From: Streptococcus suis
GTDB taxonomy: Bacteria > Bacillota > Bacilli > Lactobacillales > Streptococcaceae
Direction: 5' to 3'
DNA length: 64,000 nucleotides
Assembly (NCBI GenBank): GCA_024583055.1
Contig: CP102145.1
Location: 1,426,001 to 1,490,000 of the forward strand
The notes beneath the pieces are model-generated. The model searched no databases. It was given only the letters and a program-made list of their open reading frames with translations, and was not told the origin of the DNA. Numbering within the stretch: the stretch's first letter is position 1; every line of letters starts with the position of its first letter. Made by a program: the position numbers and the translations under genes. This document shows, one piece after another, positions 1-8,539 of the stretch.

Positions 1-232
1 ACTTGAGTTCCAGATAGCCCTGTGGCAATTCCTTATAGTCTGGCATTAGGCTATAGGCTGGAATGCCTAAACGCTGGGCAATGTACTCTAACTTAGGTAT
101 AGAGGGCTGCGATTGACCACTTTCTATCCGAGCTAATTGCCGTACCGTCAACTCGGATTCATCTCCACAAAAATCTGGACGGCTCAGCCCCTTTTCTAGC
201 CTCAGTTGCTCGATTTTTTGCCCTAAAGTCAT
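1..232 (-). CDS. ComR/RNPP-type regulator, 5' part only
   Basis: This is the first ~77 codons of a helix-turn-helix regulator whose 3' part lies outside the window. The ATG at 232 follows a strong GAGGAGGGG ribosome-binding sequence, 13 bases after the stop of the upstream copy. The readable protein is an XRE-type DNA-binding domain, with the segment ELTVRQLARIESGQSQPS matching the ComR/ScuR branch of peptide-responsive RNPP regulators. It is almost identical to the N-terminus of the gene at 246-1157, with a constant offset of 925 bases, so the two arose by tandem duplication or are kept alike by gene conversion. The C-terminal peptide-binding repeats are not visible, so whether it is intact is unknown. 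Confidence 0.75.
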   Translation of the reverse strand, partial: MTLGQKIEQLRLEKGLSRPDFCGDESELTVRQLARIESGQSQPSIPKLEYIAQRLGIPAYSLMPDYKELPQGYLELK

Positions 233-245
233 GTCACCCCTCCTC

Positions 246-1157
246 CTACCAATATTTTTTCAAATCCTTCTGCCACTCCTCTGCTAATTTCTGTGCCAGA
301 TAGTCATTTCCAATGACCTGAGCAAACGATTTGGCTGACTGGTAGACTTTTTCAGCTTTTTCATAATCTTCCTCTAATTTCAAAGCCGCTTTCCATTCCA
401 GCATAAACAAGAGAGGTTTCTTTTGATAATCTTGCGTCTCTTCCATTATTCCACGAAGACAATCAATATAGATAGGGGCATCGTCATAATATTCTATCAG
501 TTCAAAGCAGGCAAGCCCTGAGATAATCGCATCTCTTAAATAAAAAGTATCTTCTAATCGAACAAATGTCTGACTGTTGGCTAGTTTTTTCATTAAATAC
601 GAGATAGATTCAAAGTTGTTTTGAACTCTACTGACTGTATTCTCTCCTATTGTTTGCTGGACAAAAAAGAGCCGAATAAGAATCAAGTCATTGACATCAC
701 ACACTTTCTTTGCCATAAGAAGTGGTAAGTTTTCTGTCAATAGAGCTACTGCATAATCTGGTTGATTGGTCCGCACCATATCAACCATAGCCTGCATAGC
801 CTCACAGATAAGCTGCTCAGTCTTAGGTAGTTCTTCAAAATAGGTATTATATATGGTTTCGATATACCCATCCTGTTTATCCAACACCTCGACCTTATTA
901 TATATCGGCTCCCGCAACAACTTGTACTTGAGTTCCAAATAACCTTGTGGCAATTCCTTATAGTCTGGCATCAGGCTATAGGCTGGAATGCCTAAACGCT
1001 GGGCAATGTACTCTAATTTAGGTATAGAAGGCTGCGATTGACCACTTTCTATCCGAGCTAATTGCCGTACCGTCAACTCGGATTCATCTCCACAAAAATC
1101 TGGACGGCTCAGTCCCTTTTCTAGCCTCAGTTGCTCGATTTTTTGTCCTAAATCCAT
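246..1157 (-). CDS. ComR-like RNPP family transcriptional regulator
   Basis: A 303-residue regulator with an N-terminal XRE helix-turn-helix (residues ~5-60) and an all-helical C-terminal half of the TPR type, the layout of ComR, PlcR and Rgg-type proteins that bind short peptide pheromones. The segment ELTVRQLARIESGQSQPSIP and the length (~300 residues) resemble streptococcal ComR and its paralogues. An earlier in-frame ATG at 1175 exists; 1157 is preferred because the paralogue at 1-232 starts at the same residue. No pheromone gene is seen beside it, since the next gene downstream is the second copy. The ComR paralogue role is inference from similarity; which genes it controls is unknown. 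Confidence 0.75.
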   Translation of the reverse strand: MDLGQKIEQLRLEKGLSRPDFCGDESELTVRQLARIESGQSQPSIPKLEYIAQRLGIPAYSLMPDYKELPQGYLELKYKLLREPIYNKVEVLDKQDGYIETIYNTYFEELPKTEQLICEAMQAMVDMVRTNQPDYAVALLTENLPLLMAKKVCDVNDLILIRLFFVQQTIGENTVSRVQNNFESISYLMKKLANSQTFVRLEDTFYLRDAIISGLACFELIEYYDDAPIYIDCLRGIMEETQDYQKKPLLFMLEWKAALKLEEDYEKAEKVYQSAKSFAQVIGNDYLAQKLAEEWQKDLKKYW

Positions 1158-1195
1158 ACCAGCCCCCCACTGCACCTATTTATCCTTACCTAAAC

Positions 1196-1224
1196 AGTAT
1201 ACCACATCTTGCAAGACTTTACAA
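1196..1224 (-). promoter_or_regulatory. Promoter of the ComR-like gene pair
   Basis: On the minus strand, TTGTAA (1219-1224) and TATACT (1196-1201) are separated by 17 bases, and TGG just upstream of the -10 makes it an extended type. The spacer contains the perfect palindrome TCTTGCAAGA (1207-1216), a candidate operator. The -35 lies in the U-tract of the malQ terminator. Confidence 0.6.
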
Positions 1225-1247
1225 AAAACACCAGCCTAAGCTGATGT
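1222..1247 (-). terminator. malQ terminator
   Basis: Downstream of malQ the minus strand forms an 8-bp stem, ACATCAGC/GCTGGTGT with one G-U pair and loop TTAG, followed by a run of T. Confidence 0.65.
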
Positions 1248-1259
1248 TCCTGTGGTTTC

Positions 1260-2774
1260 TTATTCACTAGCTGTTACAAGAACATTCTCACGTCGGTAGG
1301 TGACGGTCAAGTCCAGCAAGTTGGCTTCTACTGCTGGTGTCAGCTGGTCTGCTGTCATTCGCCAAGTCCAGTTACCACCGAGGGTGTTTGGTAGGTTCAT
1401 GCGGGCAGTCCCGTCCAATTCTAGCAAATCTTGCATGGTCACAATCGTCATAAAGGCTGGTGAGCCAAAGAGAAGACGGAAGAGGGCATGGTGGATACTT
1501 TCACCTACTGATCGATTGCTGTATTTGTCTAAGAACGCTCTGGATTCTGGGGTTGTTTCCCTTTCGTACCAACCGCTAATTGTATCGTTATCGTGGGTGC
1601 CTGTATAGGCAACAACATTATTGCGGTGGTTGTGCGGCATCTCAATGCTGTCACCCTCAGGGTCGAAGGCAAACTGCAAGACTTTCATGCCTGGGAAACC
1701 AGTCCAATCGCGTAATTGAATCACCTTATCTGTGACAGAGCCCAAATCTTCCGCGATGATATTCAAATCGCCCAGCTCGCGTTTTATGGTATCGAACAAT
1801 TCAAAGCCCGGCGCCTCAACACGATAGCCGTTGACAGCCGTTTCTTCGCCCGCAGGAATTTCCCAGAAAGAGGCAAAGCCGATAAAGTGGTCGATGCGGA
1901 CCATATCGTAGATTTTAAAGGATTCGCGCAAACGAGCAACCCACCAAGTAAAACCATCTGCTTTCATGGCCTCCCAATCGTAAATCGGATTGCCCCAAAG
2001 CTGACCGATTTCTGAAAAGGCATCTGGTGGACAACCCGCAACTACGCTCGGTTTCCCTTCTTCGTCCGTCTTAAAGAAATGTGGATTGGCCCACATATCA
2101 GCAGAATCTGCCGCGATATAAATGGGCATATCCCCAACAAACTCAATCCCTTTGGCATTGGCGTAAGCCTTCAAAGCCTGCCACTGCTTAAAGAATAAAT
2201 ACTGGGTGATGCGGTGGTAATCGATGCGTTCCACCAAGAGATGACGGTAGTATTCCAAGGTATCATGATAGCGCAAACGTGCCCCCTGATCCTCCCAATC
2301 AATCCAGGACTTGTTGTCAAAATGCTCCTTGATAGCCATATATTCTGCAAAAGTATGGATCCAAAAATCATTTTCACCCAAGAAATTCCAATAGTCTTGT
2401 GGCAAACCAGCCTCTTTCATACTGGCAACAACCTGCTCCAAAATCGGACGGCGGGCAGTAAAAACTTTGGCATAATCTACTTCTTTTGCACTCTGACCAA
2501 AGTCAATACCCTGCACATCTTTCTCTGTCAACCAGCCCTCTTCAATCAGTAGGTCCAAGTCAATAAAGTGCGTATTCCCTGCAAAGGCTGAAAATGATTG
2601 ATAGGGAGAATCACCGTAACTGGTGGTTCCCAATGGCAAAATCTGCCAGTAACGTTGCTTGGTTCGTACCAAAAAGTCTACAAATTCATAGGCTGATTTC
2701 CCCATGGAGCCGATGCCATAGGCACCTGGCAATGATGAAATGTGCATGAGTACTCCACTTTGTCTCACTTTCAT
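1260..2774 (-). CDS. malQ: 4-alpha-glucanotransferase (amylomaltase)
   Basis: A 504-residue cytosolic GH77 enzyme that transfers maltosyl units between maltodextrins, releasing glucose and making longer chains for phosphorylase. The family motifs are visible: RIDHFIGFASFWEIPAG around the nucleophile Asp, IAEDLG with the acid/base Glu, and TGTHDNDT with the third carboxylate. The length is normal for the bacterial short form. It is divergent from malX across a 322-base control region and preceded by AAAGGAG. In related streptococci a maltodextrin phosphorylase gene (malP/glgP) usually follows malQ; here the ComR-like pair follows instead, so phosphorylase must be encoded elsewhere if present. 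Confidence 0.95.
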   Translation of the reverse strand: MKVRQSGVLMHISSLPGAYGIGSMGKSAYEFVDFLVRTKQRYWQILPLGTTSYGDSPYQSFSAFAGNTHFIDLDLLIEEGWLTEKDVQGIDFGQSAKEVDYAKVFTARRPILEQVVASMKEAGLPQDYWNFLGENDFWIHTFAEYMAIKEHFDNKSWIDWEDQGARLRYHDTLEYYRHLLVERIDYHRITQYLFFKQWQALKAYANAKGIEFVGDMPIYIAADSADMWANPHFFKTDEEGKPSVVAGCPPDAFSEIGQLWGNPIYDWEAMKADGFTWWVARLRESFKIYDMVRIDHFIGFASFWEIPAGEETAVNGYRVEAPGFELFDTIKRELGDLNIIAEDLGSVTDKVIQLRDWTGFPGMKVLQFAFDPEGDSIEMPHNHRNNVVAYTGTHDNDTISGWYERETTPESRAFLDKYSNRSVGESIHHALFRLLFGSPAFMTIVTMQDLLELDGTARMNLPNTLGGNWTWRMTADQLTPAVEANLLDLTVTYRRENVLVTASE

Positions 2775-3096
2775 ATTTTTCTCCTTTATAATGAATGGTT
2801 ATCTGCGTCAGGGCGCAAACGATTGCTTGCCATCTATTATACTATGTAAACGGTAACAAATCAAGTTCTTTCAAAAATTCCTATGAAAATTTGCTCAATA
2901 AATCACTAGCTTCGAACTCTAAAGAGTGATAATAAAAGACTTTTTCTGTGCTGAATTCATTAGCAGAAAAAAATTTTAAAAATTTTTATAAAAACGCTTG
3001 CAAACGTTTTTATAATGGTGTATAATTAATTCACGTTAGGAAATCGTTTGCACAAGCAAGCGATAACATCAAAACTTTATTCTTGGAGGGAATAAT
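2775..3096. promoter_or_regulatory. Divergent malQ/malX control region
   Basis: This 322-base gap carries both promoters. For malQ (minus), TTGATT (2859-2864) and TATAAT (2836-2841) are 17 bases apart. For malX (plus), TTGCAA (2998-3003) and TATAAT (3021-3026) are 17 bases apart. Three LacI-family-type palindromes are seen: 2815-2830 downstream of the malQ -10, 2991-3010 over the malX -35, and 3043-3064 near the malX transcription start. The middle one, AAAACG-N8-CGTTTT, is almost perfectly symmetrical. MalR, encoded in the same locus, is the likely repressor. Confidence 0.75.
2844..2858 (+). promoter_or_regulatory. cre site (CcpA) in the malQ promoter
   Basis: ATGTAAACGGTAACA fits the catabolite-responsive element consensus WTGNAANCGNWNNCW at all 15 positions. 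It sits between the -35 and -10 of the malQ promoter, so CcpA binding should block malQ when preferred sugar is present. The palindrome over the malX -35 (2998-3012) fits the same consensus with one mismatch. Confidence 0.7.
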
Positions 3097-4353
3097 ATGA
3101 AACTCAATTTGCTCAAGAGCGTTGCTCTTCTCGCTGCATCAACTGCTGTTTTGGCTGCTTGTTCAAATTCAAGCTCGTCAAGCTCATCTGATTCTGCTGA
3201 AGCAGGAAAAGAATTGACCATCTACGTTGAAGGTCAGTACGAAAGCTACATTAACGAAGCCAAAGCTGCCTTTGAAGAAGAAAATGGTGTAACCGTTACA
3301 GTTAAAACAGGTGATGCCCTCACAGGTCTTGACAACCTTTCATTGGACAACCAATCTGGTTCGGCTCCAGACGTCATGATGGCACCATACGACCGCGTAG
3401 GTAGCCTTGGTTCAGAAGGTCAATTGTCTGAGTTGACATTGGCTGACACTAGCAAGACAGACGATACGACTAAAGCACTTGTAAGCAACGGTGGTAAGGT
3501 TTACGGATCACCAGCTGTTATCGAGACATTGGTTCTTTACTATAACAAAGACCTCTTGTCAGAAGCTCCAAAAACCTTTGCGGATCTTGAAAAATTGGCA
3601 GAAGACAGCAAGTACGCTTTTGAAGGGGAAGATGGTAAAACAACTGCCTTCCTAGCTGACTGGACAAACTTCTACTACACTTACGGTTTGCTTGGCGGTT
3701 ACGGCGGTTATGTATTTGGTGCTAACGGTACGGATCCAAAAGACATCGGTTTGGCTAACGACGGTGCTATCAAGGCGATTGAATACGCTAAAACTTGGTA
3801 TGAAAAATGGCCTCAAGGTCTCCAAGACAGTTCAGCTGCTAATAACTTGATCAACACACAATTCACAGACGGTAAGGCAGCAGCAATCATCGAAGGTCCT
3901 TGGAAAGCAGCATCTTACAAAGACGCAGGCCTCAATTACGGTGTAGCAACTATCCCAACTCTTGCTGACGGCAAACAGTACACTGCATTCGGTGGTGGTA
4001 AAGCTTGGATCGTTCCTTCAGGTTCTAAAAACCCTGAATTGGCACAAAAACTCGTTGATTTCTTGACATCAACTGACCAACAAAAAGCCTTCTACGATGC
4101 AACCAACGAAATTCCTGCTAACACAGAAGCTCGTGAATACGCAGTTGGCAAAAACGATGAGTTGACTACAGCGGTTATCAACCAATTCGCATCAGCTCAA
4201 CCAATGCCAAATATCTCAGAAATGAGCACAGTTTGGGAACCAGCTGCTAACATGCTCTTCGAAGCAGCAAGCGGTGCAAAAGACGCTAAAACAGCTGCAA
4301 CTGACGCTGTGAAATTGATTGAAGATACAATCGCTCAAAAATACAGCAACTAA
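3097..4353 (+). CDS. malX: Maltodextrin-binding lipoprotein
   Basis: A 418-residue extracellular solute-binding protein of the MalE type, anchored by lipid. The N-terminus is a lipoprotein signal with lipobox LAAC (Cys22), then a short Ser-rich linker. The mature part has the family pattern of aromatic residues and the segment AAIIEGPWKAASYK. It delivers maltodextrins to MalF-MalG. The start follows GGAGGG. No ABC ATPase gene lies in this locus; in streptococci the shared ATPase MsmK energises such importers, so that partner is inferred to be elsewhere. Confidence 0.95.
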   Translation: MKLNLLKSVALLAASTAVLAACSNSSSSSSSDSAEAGKELTIYVEGQYESYINEAKAAFEEENGVTVTVKTGDALTGLDNLSLDNQSGSAPDVMMAPYDRVGSLGSEGQLSELTLADTSKTDDTTKALVSNGGKVYGSPAVIETLVLYYNKDLLSEAPKTFADLEKLAEDSKYAFEGEDGKTTAFLADWTNFYYTYGLLGGYGGYVFGANGTDPKDIGLANDGAIKAIEYAKTWYEKWPQGLQDSSAANNLINTQFTDGKAAAIIEGPWKAASYKDAGLNYGVATIPTLADGKQYTAFGGGKAWIVPSGSKNPELAQKLVDFLTSTDQQKAFYDATNEIPANTEAREYAVGKNDELTTAVINQFASAQPMPNISEMSTVWEPAANMLFEAASGAKDAKTAATDAVKLIEDTIAQKYSN

Positions 4354-4368
4354 TCAACCATAGAAGTA

Positions 4369-4400
4369 GGGCTGGGCAAGCGGCCTAGCCCCACTTTTTT
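4369..4400 (+). terminator. Hairpin terminator or attenuator after malX
   Basis: A 9-bp stem GGGCTGGGC/GCCTAGCCC (one mismatch, loop AAGCG) is followed by a T-run. Because malF starts ~90 bases later without an obvious separate promoter, it probably acts as a partial terminator that keeps binding-protein mRNA in excess over permease mRNA. Confidence 0.75.
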
Positions 4401-4491
4401 GTTAGAAATAACCAGTAATGGTTGTTTCACAAAAGGACTGAAGTACTCGGTTCTTCTGTCAAATAACCATAACACCTAAGGAGACTATGAT

Positions 4492-5781
4492 ATGAAACAA
4501 AACCCAACCAAAGCCCTCCTGATGTCCCTCCTTCCTGGACTGGGACAGATTTACAACAAGCAGAAAGCCAAAGGCTACATCTTCCTGGGTGTAACTGCCG
4601 CTTTTCTAGTCTACTTCATTGCAATAGCAGGTGGAGAAATTGGAAACTTGATTACCCTTGGTAGCCAACGCGGCCGTGACAACTCCCTCTTCATGTTGAT
4701 CCGTGGTTCCTTCCACCTCATCATTACAGTTGTCTATCTTGCTTTCTACGCCCTAAACCTAAAGGATGCCCACTCTACAGCCAAACGCTGGAATGCTGGT
4801 CTACCAGTAGCGACAAGCCTGCAGGACATGATCAAAGGCATCTATGAGAATGGTTTCCCCTATCTCTTGATTATTCCGTCTTACATTGCCATGACCTTTG
4901 CTATCATCTTCCCGGTTGTGGTGACTCTTTTCATCGCCTTTACCAACTACGACTTCCAACACCTGCCACCAGGTGCTCTTCTAGACTGGATTGGCTTTAC
5001 CAACTTTAGCAATATTTGGAAACTCAGCACCTTCCGTGCCGCCTTCGGTTCTGTCCTTGGTTGGACCATTATCTGGGCTCTGGCAGCATCAACAGCACAG
5101 ATTGTCATTGGTATCTTTACGGCTATCGTTGCCAACCAGCCATTTATCAAGGGCAAACGCATCTTCGGTGTTATCTTCTTGCTCCCTTGGGCAGTACCTG
5201 CCTTTGTGACTATCTTGACCTTCAGTAACATGTTCAACGATAGTGTCGGCGCTATCAACACTCAGGTCTTGCCTTTCCTCAGCAAATTCTTGCCATTTAT
5301 CGATAATTTCCTGATTCCGTGGAAGACCGATCCGTTTTGGACAAAAGTAGCCCTGATCATGATGCAGGCCTGGCTTGGTTTCCCTTATATCTATGTCTTG
5401 ACCTTGGGTATTTTGCAATCTATTCCAAACGATTTGTACGAGGCTGCCTACATTGATGGTGCAAGTGCCATTCAAAAATTCCGTAGCATTACCTTGCCAA
5501 TGATCTTGGCAGTGGCTGCTCCTACTCTGATCAGTCAGTACACCTTCAACTTCAACAACTTCTCGATCATCTATCTCTTTAACAATGGTGGTCCTGGTAG
5601 TGTCGGTGGTGGTGCTGGTTCAACCGATATCTTGATTTCTTGGATTTACAAATTGACCACAGGTACAGCTCCACAATACTCAATGGCGGCTGCCGTAACC
5701 TTGATTATTTCCATGATTGTCATCAGTATTTCCATGATTGCCTTCAAGAAATTAAATGCTTTTGAAATGGAGGATGTATAA
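4492..5781 (+). CDS. malF: Maltodextrin ABC transporter permease MalF (MalC)
   Basis: A 429-residue membrane permease forming half of the maltodextrin import channel. It has about eight hydrophobic segments and an N-terminal extension with the [17 protein letters not shown] segment found in streptococcal MalF proteins. The coupling-helix loop reads [21 protein letters not shown], the EAA motif that contacts the ATPase. The start at 4492 follows AAGGAG. It precedes malG by one base. Confidence 0.93.
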   Translation: MKQNPTKALLMSLLPGLGQIYNKQKAKGYIFLGVTAAFLVYFIAIAGGEIGNLITLGSQRGRDNSLFMLIRGSFHLIITVVYLAFYALNLKDAHSTAKRWNAGLPVATSLQDMIKGIYENGFPYLLIIPSYIAMTFAIIFPVVVTLFIAFTNYDFQHLPPGALLDWIGFTNFSNIWKLSTFRAAFGSVLGWTIIWALAASTAQIVIGIFTAIVANQPFIKGKRIFGVIFLLPWAVPAFVTILTFSNMFNDSVGAINTQVLPFLSKFLPFIDNFLIPWKTDPFWTKVALIMMQAWLGFPYIYVLTLGILQSIPNDLYEAAYIDGASAIQKFRSITLPMILAVAAPTLISQYTFNFNNFSIIYLFNNGGPGSVGGGAGSTDILISWIYKLTTGTAPQYSMAAAVTLIISMIVISISMIAFKKLNAFEMEDV

Positions 5782-5782
5782 G

Positions 5783-6622
5783 ATGAAAATGTCAGTAAGT
5801 TTCAAACGCAAACTAGGGCAAACCCTGACCTATCTCTATCTGATTGCCCTGTCTATTATTATCATCTATCCTCTCTTGATTACCATTATGTCTGCCTTTA
5901 AGTCAGGGAACGTGGTAGCCTTCAAGTTAGAACCGATAGCACTTACCTTGGACAATTTCAAGGGACTCTTTACCGAAACTCTCTACGGTACCTGGTACCT
6001 CAACACGCTGATTATCGCGGTTTTGACAATGCTTATCCAAACCAGTATAGTGGTACTAGCGGGATACGCTTACAGTCGCTATAATTTCATCGCTCGTAAG
6101 CAGAGTTTGGTCTTCTTCCTGATTATTCAAATGGTGCCAACCATGGCCGCTCTGACAGCCTTCTTCGTTATGGCCCTCATGCTCAATGCACTCAACCAAA
6201 GCTGGTTCCTCATCTTCCTCTATGTTGGTGGTGGTATCCCGATGAACGCTTGGCTCATGAAAGGCTACTTCGATACAGTGCCAATCTCTCTGGATGAATC
6301 TGCAAAACTGGACGGTGCTGGTCACTTCAGACGTTTCTGGCAAATCGTTCTGCCATTGGTACGCCCAATGATTGCCGTACAAGCACTCTGGGCCTTCATG
6401 GGACCATTTGGAGATTACATCCTCTCCAAATTCTTGCTTCGTGAAAAAGAATTCTATACTGTTGCCGTTGGTCTGCAAACCTTCATCTCAGATGTGAAAA
6501 ACCTCAAGGTTGCCTATTTTGCAGCAGGGGCTGTTCTCATCGCCCTCCCAATCAGTATTCTATTCTTCTTCCTACAAAAGAACTTTGTATCTGGTTTAAC
6601 TAGCGGTGGTGATAAGGGGTAG
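5783..6622 (+). CDS. malG: Maltodextrin ABC transporter permease MalG (MalD)
   Basis: A 279-residue membrane permease, partner of MalF. It carries six predicted membrane spans and the EAA loop variant [21 protein letters not shown]. The ATG at 5783 follows GGAGG inside the end of malF, one base after the malF stop, so the two are translationally coupled. Longer in-frame reading upstream overlaps malF and is unlikely to be used. The end of the gene lies in the stem of a possible hairpin (6611-6631). Confidence 0.93.
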   Translation: MKMSVSFKRKLGQTLTYLYLIALSIIIIYPLLITIMSAFKSGNVVAFKLEPIALTLDNFKGLFTETLYGTWYLNTLIIAVLTMLIQTSIVVLAGYAYSRYNFIARKQSLVFFLIIQMVPTMAALTAFFVMALMLNALNQSWFLIFLYVGGGIPMNAWLMKGYFDTVPISLDESAKLDGAGHFRRFWQIVLPLVRPMIAVQALWAFMGPFGDYILSKFLLREKEFYTVAVGLQTFISDVKNLKVAYFAAGAVLIALPISILFFFLQKNFVSGLTSGGDKG

Positions 6623-6645
6623 TACCTTATCCCACCTTTTCCCTT
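6611..6645 (+). terminator. Possible hairpin after malG
   Basis: GATAAGG/CCTTATC pair across the malG stop codon, followed by a pyrimidine-rich stretch rather than a clean T-run. It may act as a weak terminator or stabilise the malFG 3' end. Confidence 0.35.
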
Positions 6646-6740
6646 TTTCGGTCATATCCTTTGCCTTGACTTGATCGAGAAACCAAGGCTGTTCAGATAC
6701 AGACTCAACCATAGACACTTCTTCCTAGAAAGGACACTCC

Positions 6741-7523
6741 ATGCTGCCTTATCCATTTTCTTATTTTTCCAGTATTTTCTCTGCTCGGAAAATGTTTGAT
6801 AACCGTCGCTTGCTGACTCTCTGGCAGCGTCTCTTTACCACCGTCTTTTTGGTGGCCCTCTTGGTCCTGCCGACTTCCTTACAGACCTTGAGTCTAGAAA
6901 GCTATCCTTTGGACAATTTTGTCGAGGGTGTTTATGCACCACTGACAGACCAGGTGGTCGAGGATTTACAGCAACATAGCCAGCTGGAAAACAATCAATT
7001 GACCTACACAGGACAGGGCATTTCAGACCAAATCACCTTTGGCAATCAAGTCAGCCAGAGCTCGGATTTTTCCTATCAATTTGGCCAGGACATGCTGACC
7101 ATTCGCAAGGGCAGCGATACCTTGGCTGAGCTGGGTTACACTGGCATGACCGCCGATGATTTTTCTAGTAAGGAAAAGCTAACCAAGGCCATCTCTAAAA
7201 ATTGGTACCAGGCAAACAAGGCTTTGATTGGGCTGGGTATCAGCCTGGTATCAAGCTTTATCTTGGCAGCCAATCTACTCTTTATCCTCTTGGGGGCCAG
7301 TCTCTTTCTCTATCTGACCAAGAAATCTCGTTTCTTCCACTTTGAAACCTTCAAGGAGTGCTATAACTTCGCCCTGAATTGCCTGGGTGTGCCAAGTCTG
7401 ATTGCCTGCTTGATTGGACTCTTTGGTCAGCCTGTAACAACTATCTTAACCATTCAAAATATCCTCTTTGTCCTCTGTCTCTTGTGGGTATTTTTCAAAA
7501 CAAAATTCCGTAATCAACTTTAG
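6741..7523 (+). CDS. malA: MalA, DUF1189 membrane protein of the mal locus
   Basis: A 260-residue protein of the DUF1189 family, called MalA in pneumococcus where it also sits before malR. Hydrophobic segments at residues ~32-50, ~165-195 and in the last 60 residues, with a polar stretch between the first two, suggest a membrane protein with one extracytoplasmic loop. Its biochemical role is unknown; the link to maltodextrin use comes from position only. ATG at 6741 follows GAAAGGA; malR follows 9 bases after its stop. Confidence 0.8.
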   Translation: MLPYPFSYFSSIFSARKMFDNRRLLTLWQRLFTTVFLVALLVLPTSLQTLSLESYPLDNFVEGVYAPLTDQVVEDLQQHSQLENNQLTYTGQGISDQITFGNQVSQSSDFSYQFGQDMLTIRKGSDTLAELGYTGMTADDFSSKEKLTKAISKNWYQANKALIGLGISLVSSFILAANLLFILLGASLFLYLTKKSRFFHFETFKECYNFALNCLGVPSLIACLIGLFGQPVTTILTIQNILFVLCLLWVFFKTKFRNQL

Positions 7524-7532
7524 GAGGTTCCT

Positions 7533-8516
7533 ATGCGTGCAACCATCAAGGACGTAGCCAAACTGGCTGGTGTGTCGCCGTCTACGGTGACCCGCGTCAT
7601 CCAAAACAGCTCTTCTATTAGTCAAAAAACCAAAGACCTAGTTAGAAAGGCTATGGCGGACCTTAACTACCACCCAAATCTCAATGCTCGTAGTCTGGTT
7701 TCCAGCTACACACAAGTGATTGGCTTGATACTTCCTGAAGATTCTGATATCTTCTACCAAAACCCTTTCTTCCCAACAGCCCTGCGTGGCATTTCACAGG
7801 TGGCTGCTGACCACAATTATGCGATTCAAATTTCTACGGGAAAAAATGAAGAGCAGCGATTGGAAGCTATTTCTCAGATGGTCTACGGAAAACGAGTTGA
7901 TGGTCTAATTTTCCTTTATTCCAAGCCAGATGACCCACTGGTCCAGTTAGCCATTCAGCATAAGTTTCCCTTCCTCATTCTCGGTAAGGCAGATTCTCCA
8001 TTTATCTCCCTAGTCGACAATGACAATATCCAGGCTGGATTTGAAGCGACCAATTACTTTATCAATAAGGGCTACAAGAATATTGCCTTTGTCGCTGGGA
8101 ACAGGGAATTAGTCGTTTCCCAAGACCGCTATACTGGCTATAAAAACGCCCTCAAATCTCATAATATCCCTCTTGATGAAAACAAGGTCAAGTTTGTGTC
8201 TGGTTTCCTATTGGAAGACAGTTCCTACAAGATTTCCAAAAAATTACTCAAACAAGAGATTGATGCTATCGTCACAACCGATACCATGGTGGCAGAAGGG
8301 ATTGTCAAATACCTCAACGAAGTCGGTACAAAACTCCCTATCATCTCCTTTGACTCTGTCAAACCAAAATTGGATATTGAAGCCTATGTCGATGTCCACG
8401 CTATCAAACTAGGACGTGTGGCCTTCAATACCCTGCACCAAATCATTAGCGACAACAAGGAAGACAAGCAGGTCTGCTACCGCCGTGTCATTCCACATAC
8501 CATTACTGAACTTTAA
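7533..8516 (+). CDS. malR: LacI-family repressor of the maltodextrin genes
   Basis: A 327-residue LacI/GalR-type regulator. The N-terminal helix-turn-helix reads TIKDVAKLAGVSPSTVTRVI, with the hinge helix NARSL following at ~residues 52-56, then a periplasmic-binding-protein-like sugar-sensing domain. It probably represses malX and malQ by binding the palindromes between them and is released by a maltodextrin. It follows malA closely and is led by TAGGAGG, so it is likely co-transcribed with, and feeds back on, the operon. Confidence 0.93.
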   Translation: MRATIKDVAKLAGVSPSTVTRVIQNSSSISQKTKDLVRKAMADLNYHPNLNARSLVSSYTQVIGLILPEDSDIFYQNPFFPTALRGISQVAADHNYAIQISTGKNEEQRLEAISQMVYGKRVDGLIFLYSKPDDPLVQLAIQHKFPFLILGKADSPFISLVDNDNIQAGFEATNYFINKGYKNIAFVAGNRELVVSQDRYTGYKNALKSHNIPLDENKVKFVSGFLLEDSSYKISKKLLKQEIDAIVTTDTMVAEGIVKYLNEVGTKLPIISFDSVKPKLDIEAYVDVHAIKLGRVAFNTLHQIISDNKEDKQVCYRRVIPHTITEL

Positions 8517-8525
8517 CCTAGAAAG

Positions 8526-8539
8526 GAGCCGTTCGGCTC
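8526..8539 (+). promoter_or_regulatory. Hairpin at the pulA ribosome-binding site
   Basis: GAGCC-GTTC-GGCTC folds into a compact hairpin that ends directly before the pulA ATG (8540) and takes up the last three bases of the AAAGGAG ribosome-binding sequence (8522-8528). It could limit translation initiation of pulA. Confidence 0.5.

Noticed and set aside
5756..5782. Earlier start for malG overlapping malF
   Set aside because: The ATG at 5783 has a good GGAGG at proper distance and gives the normal MalG N-terminus.
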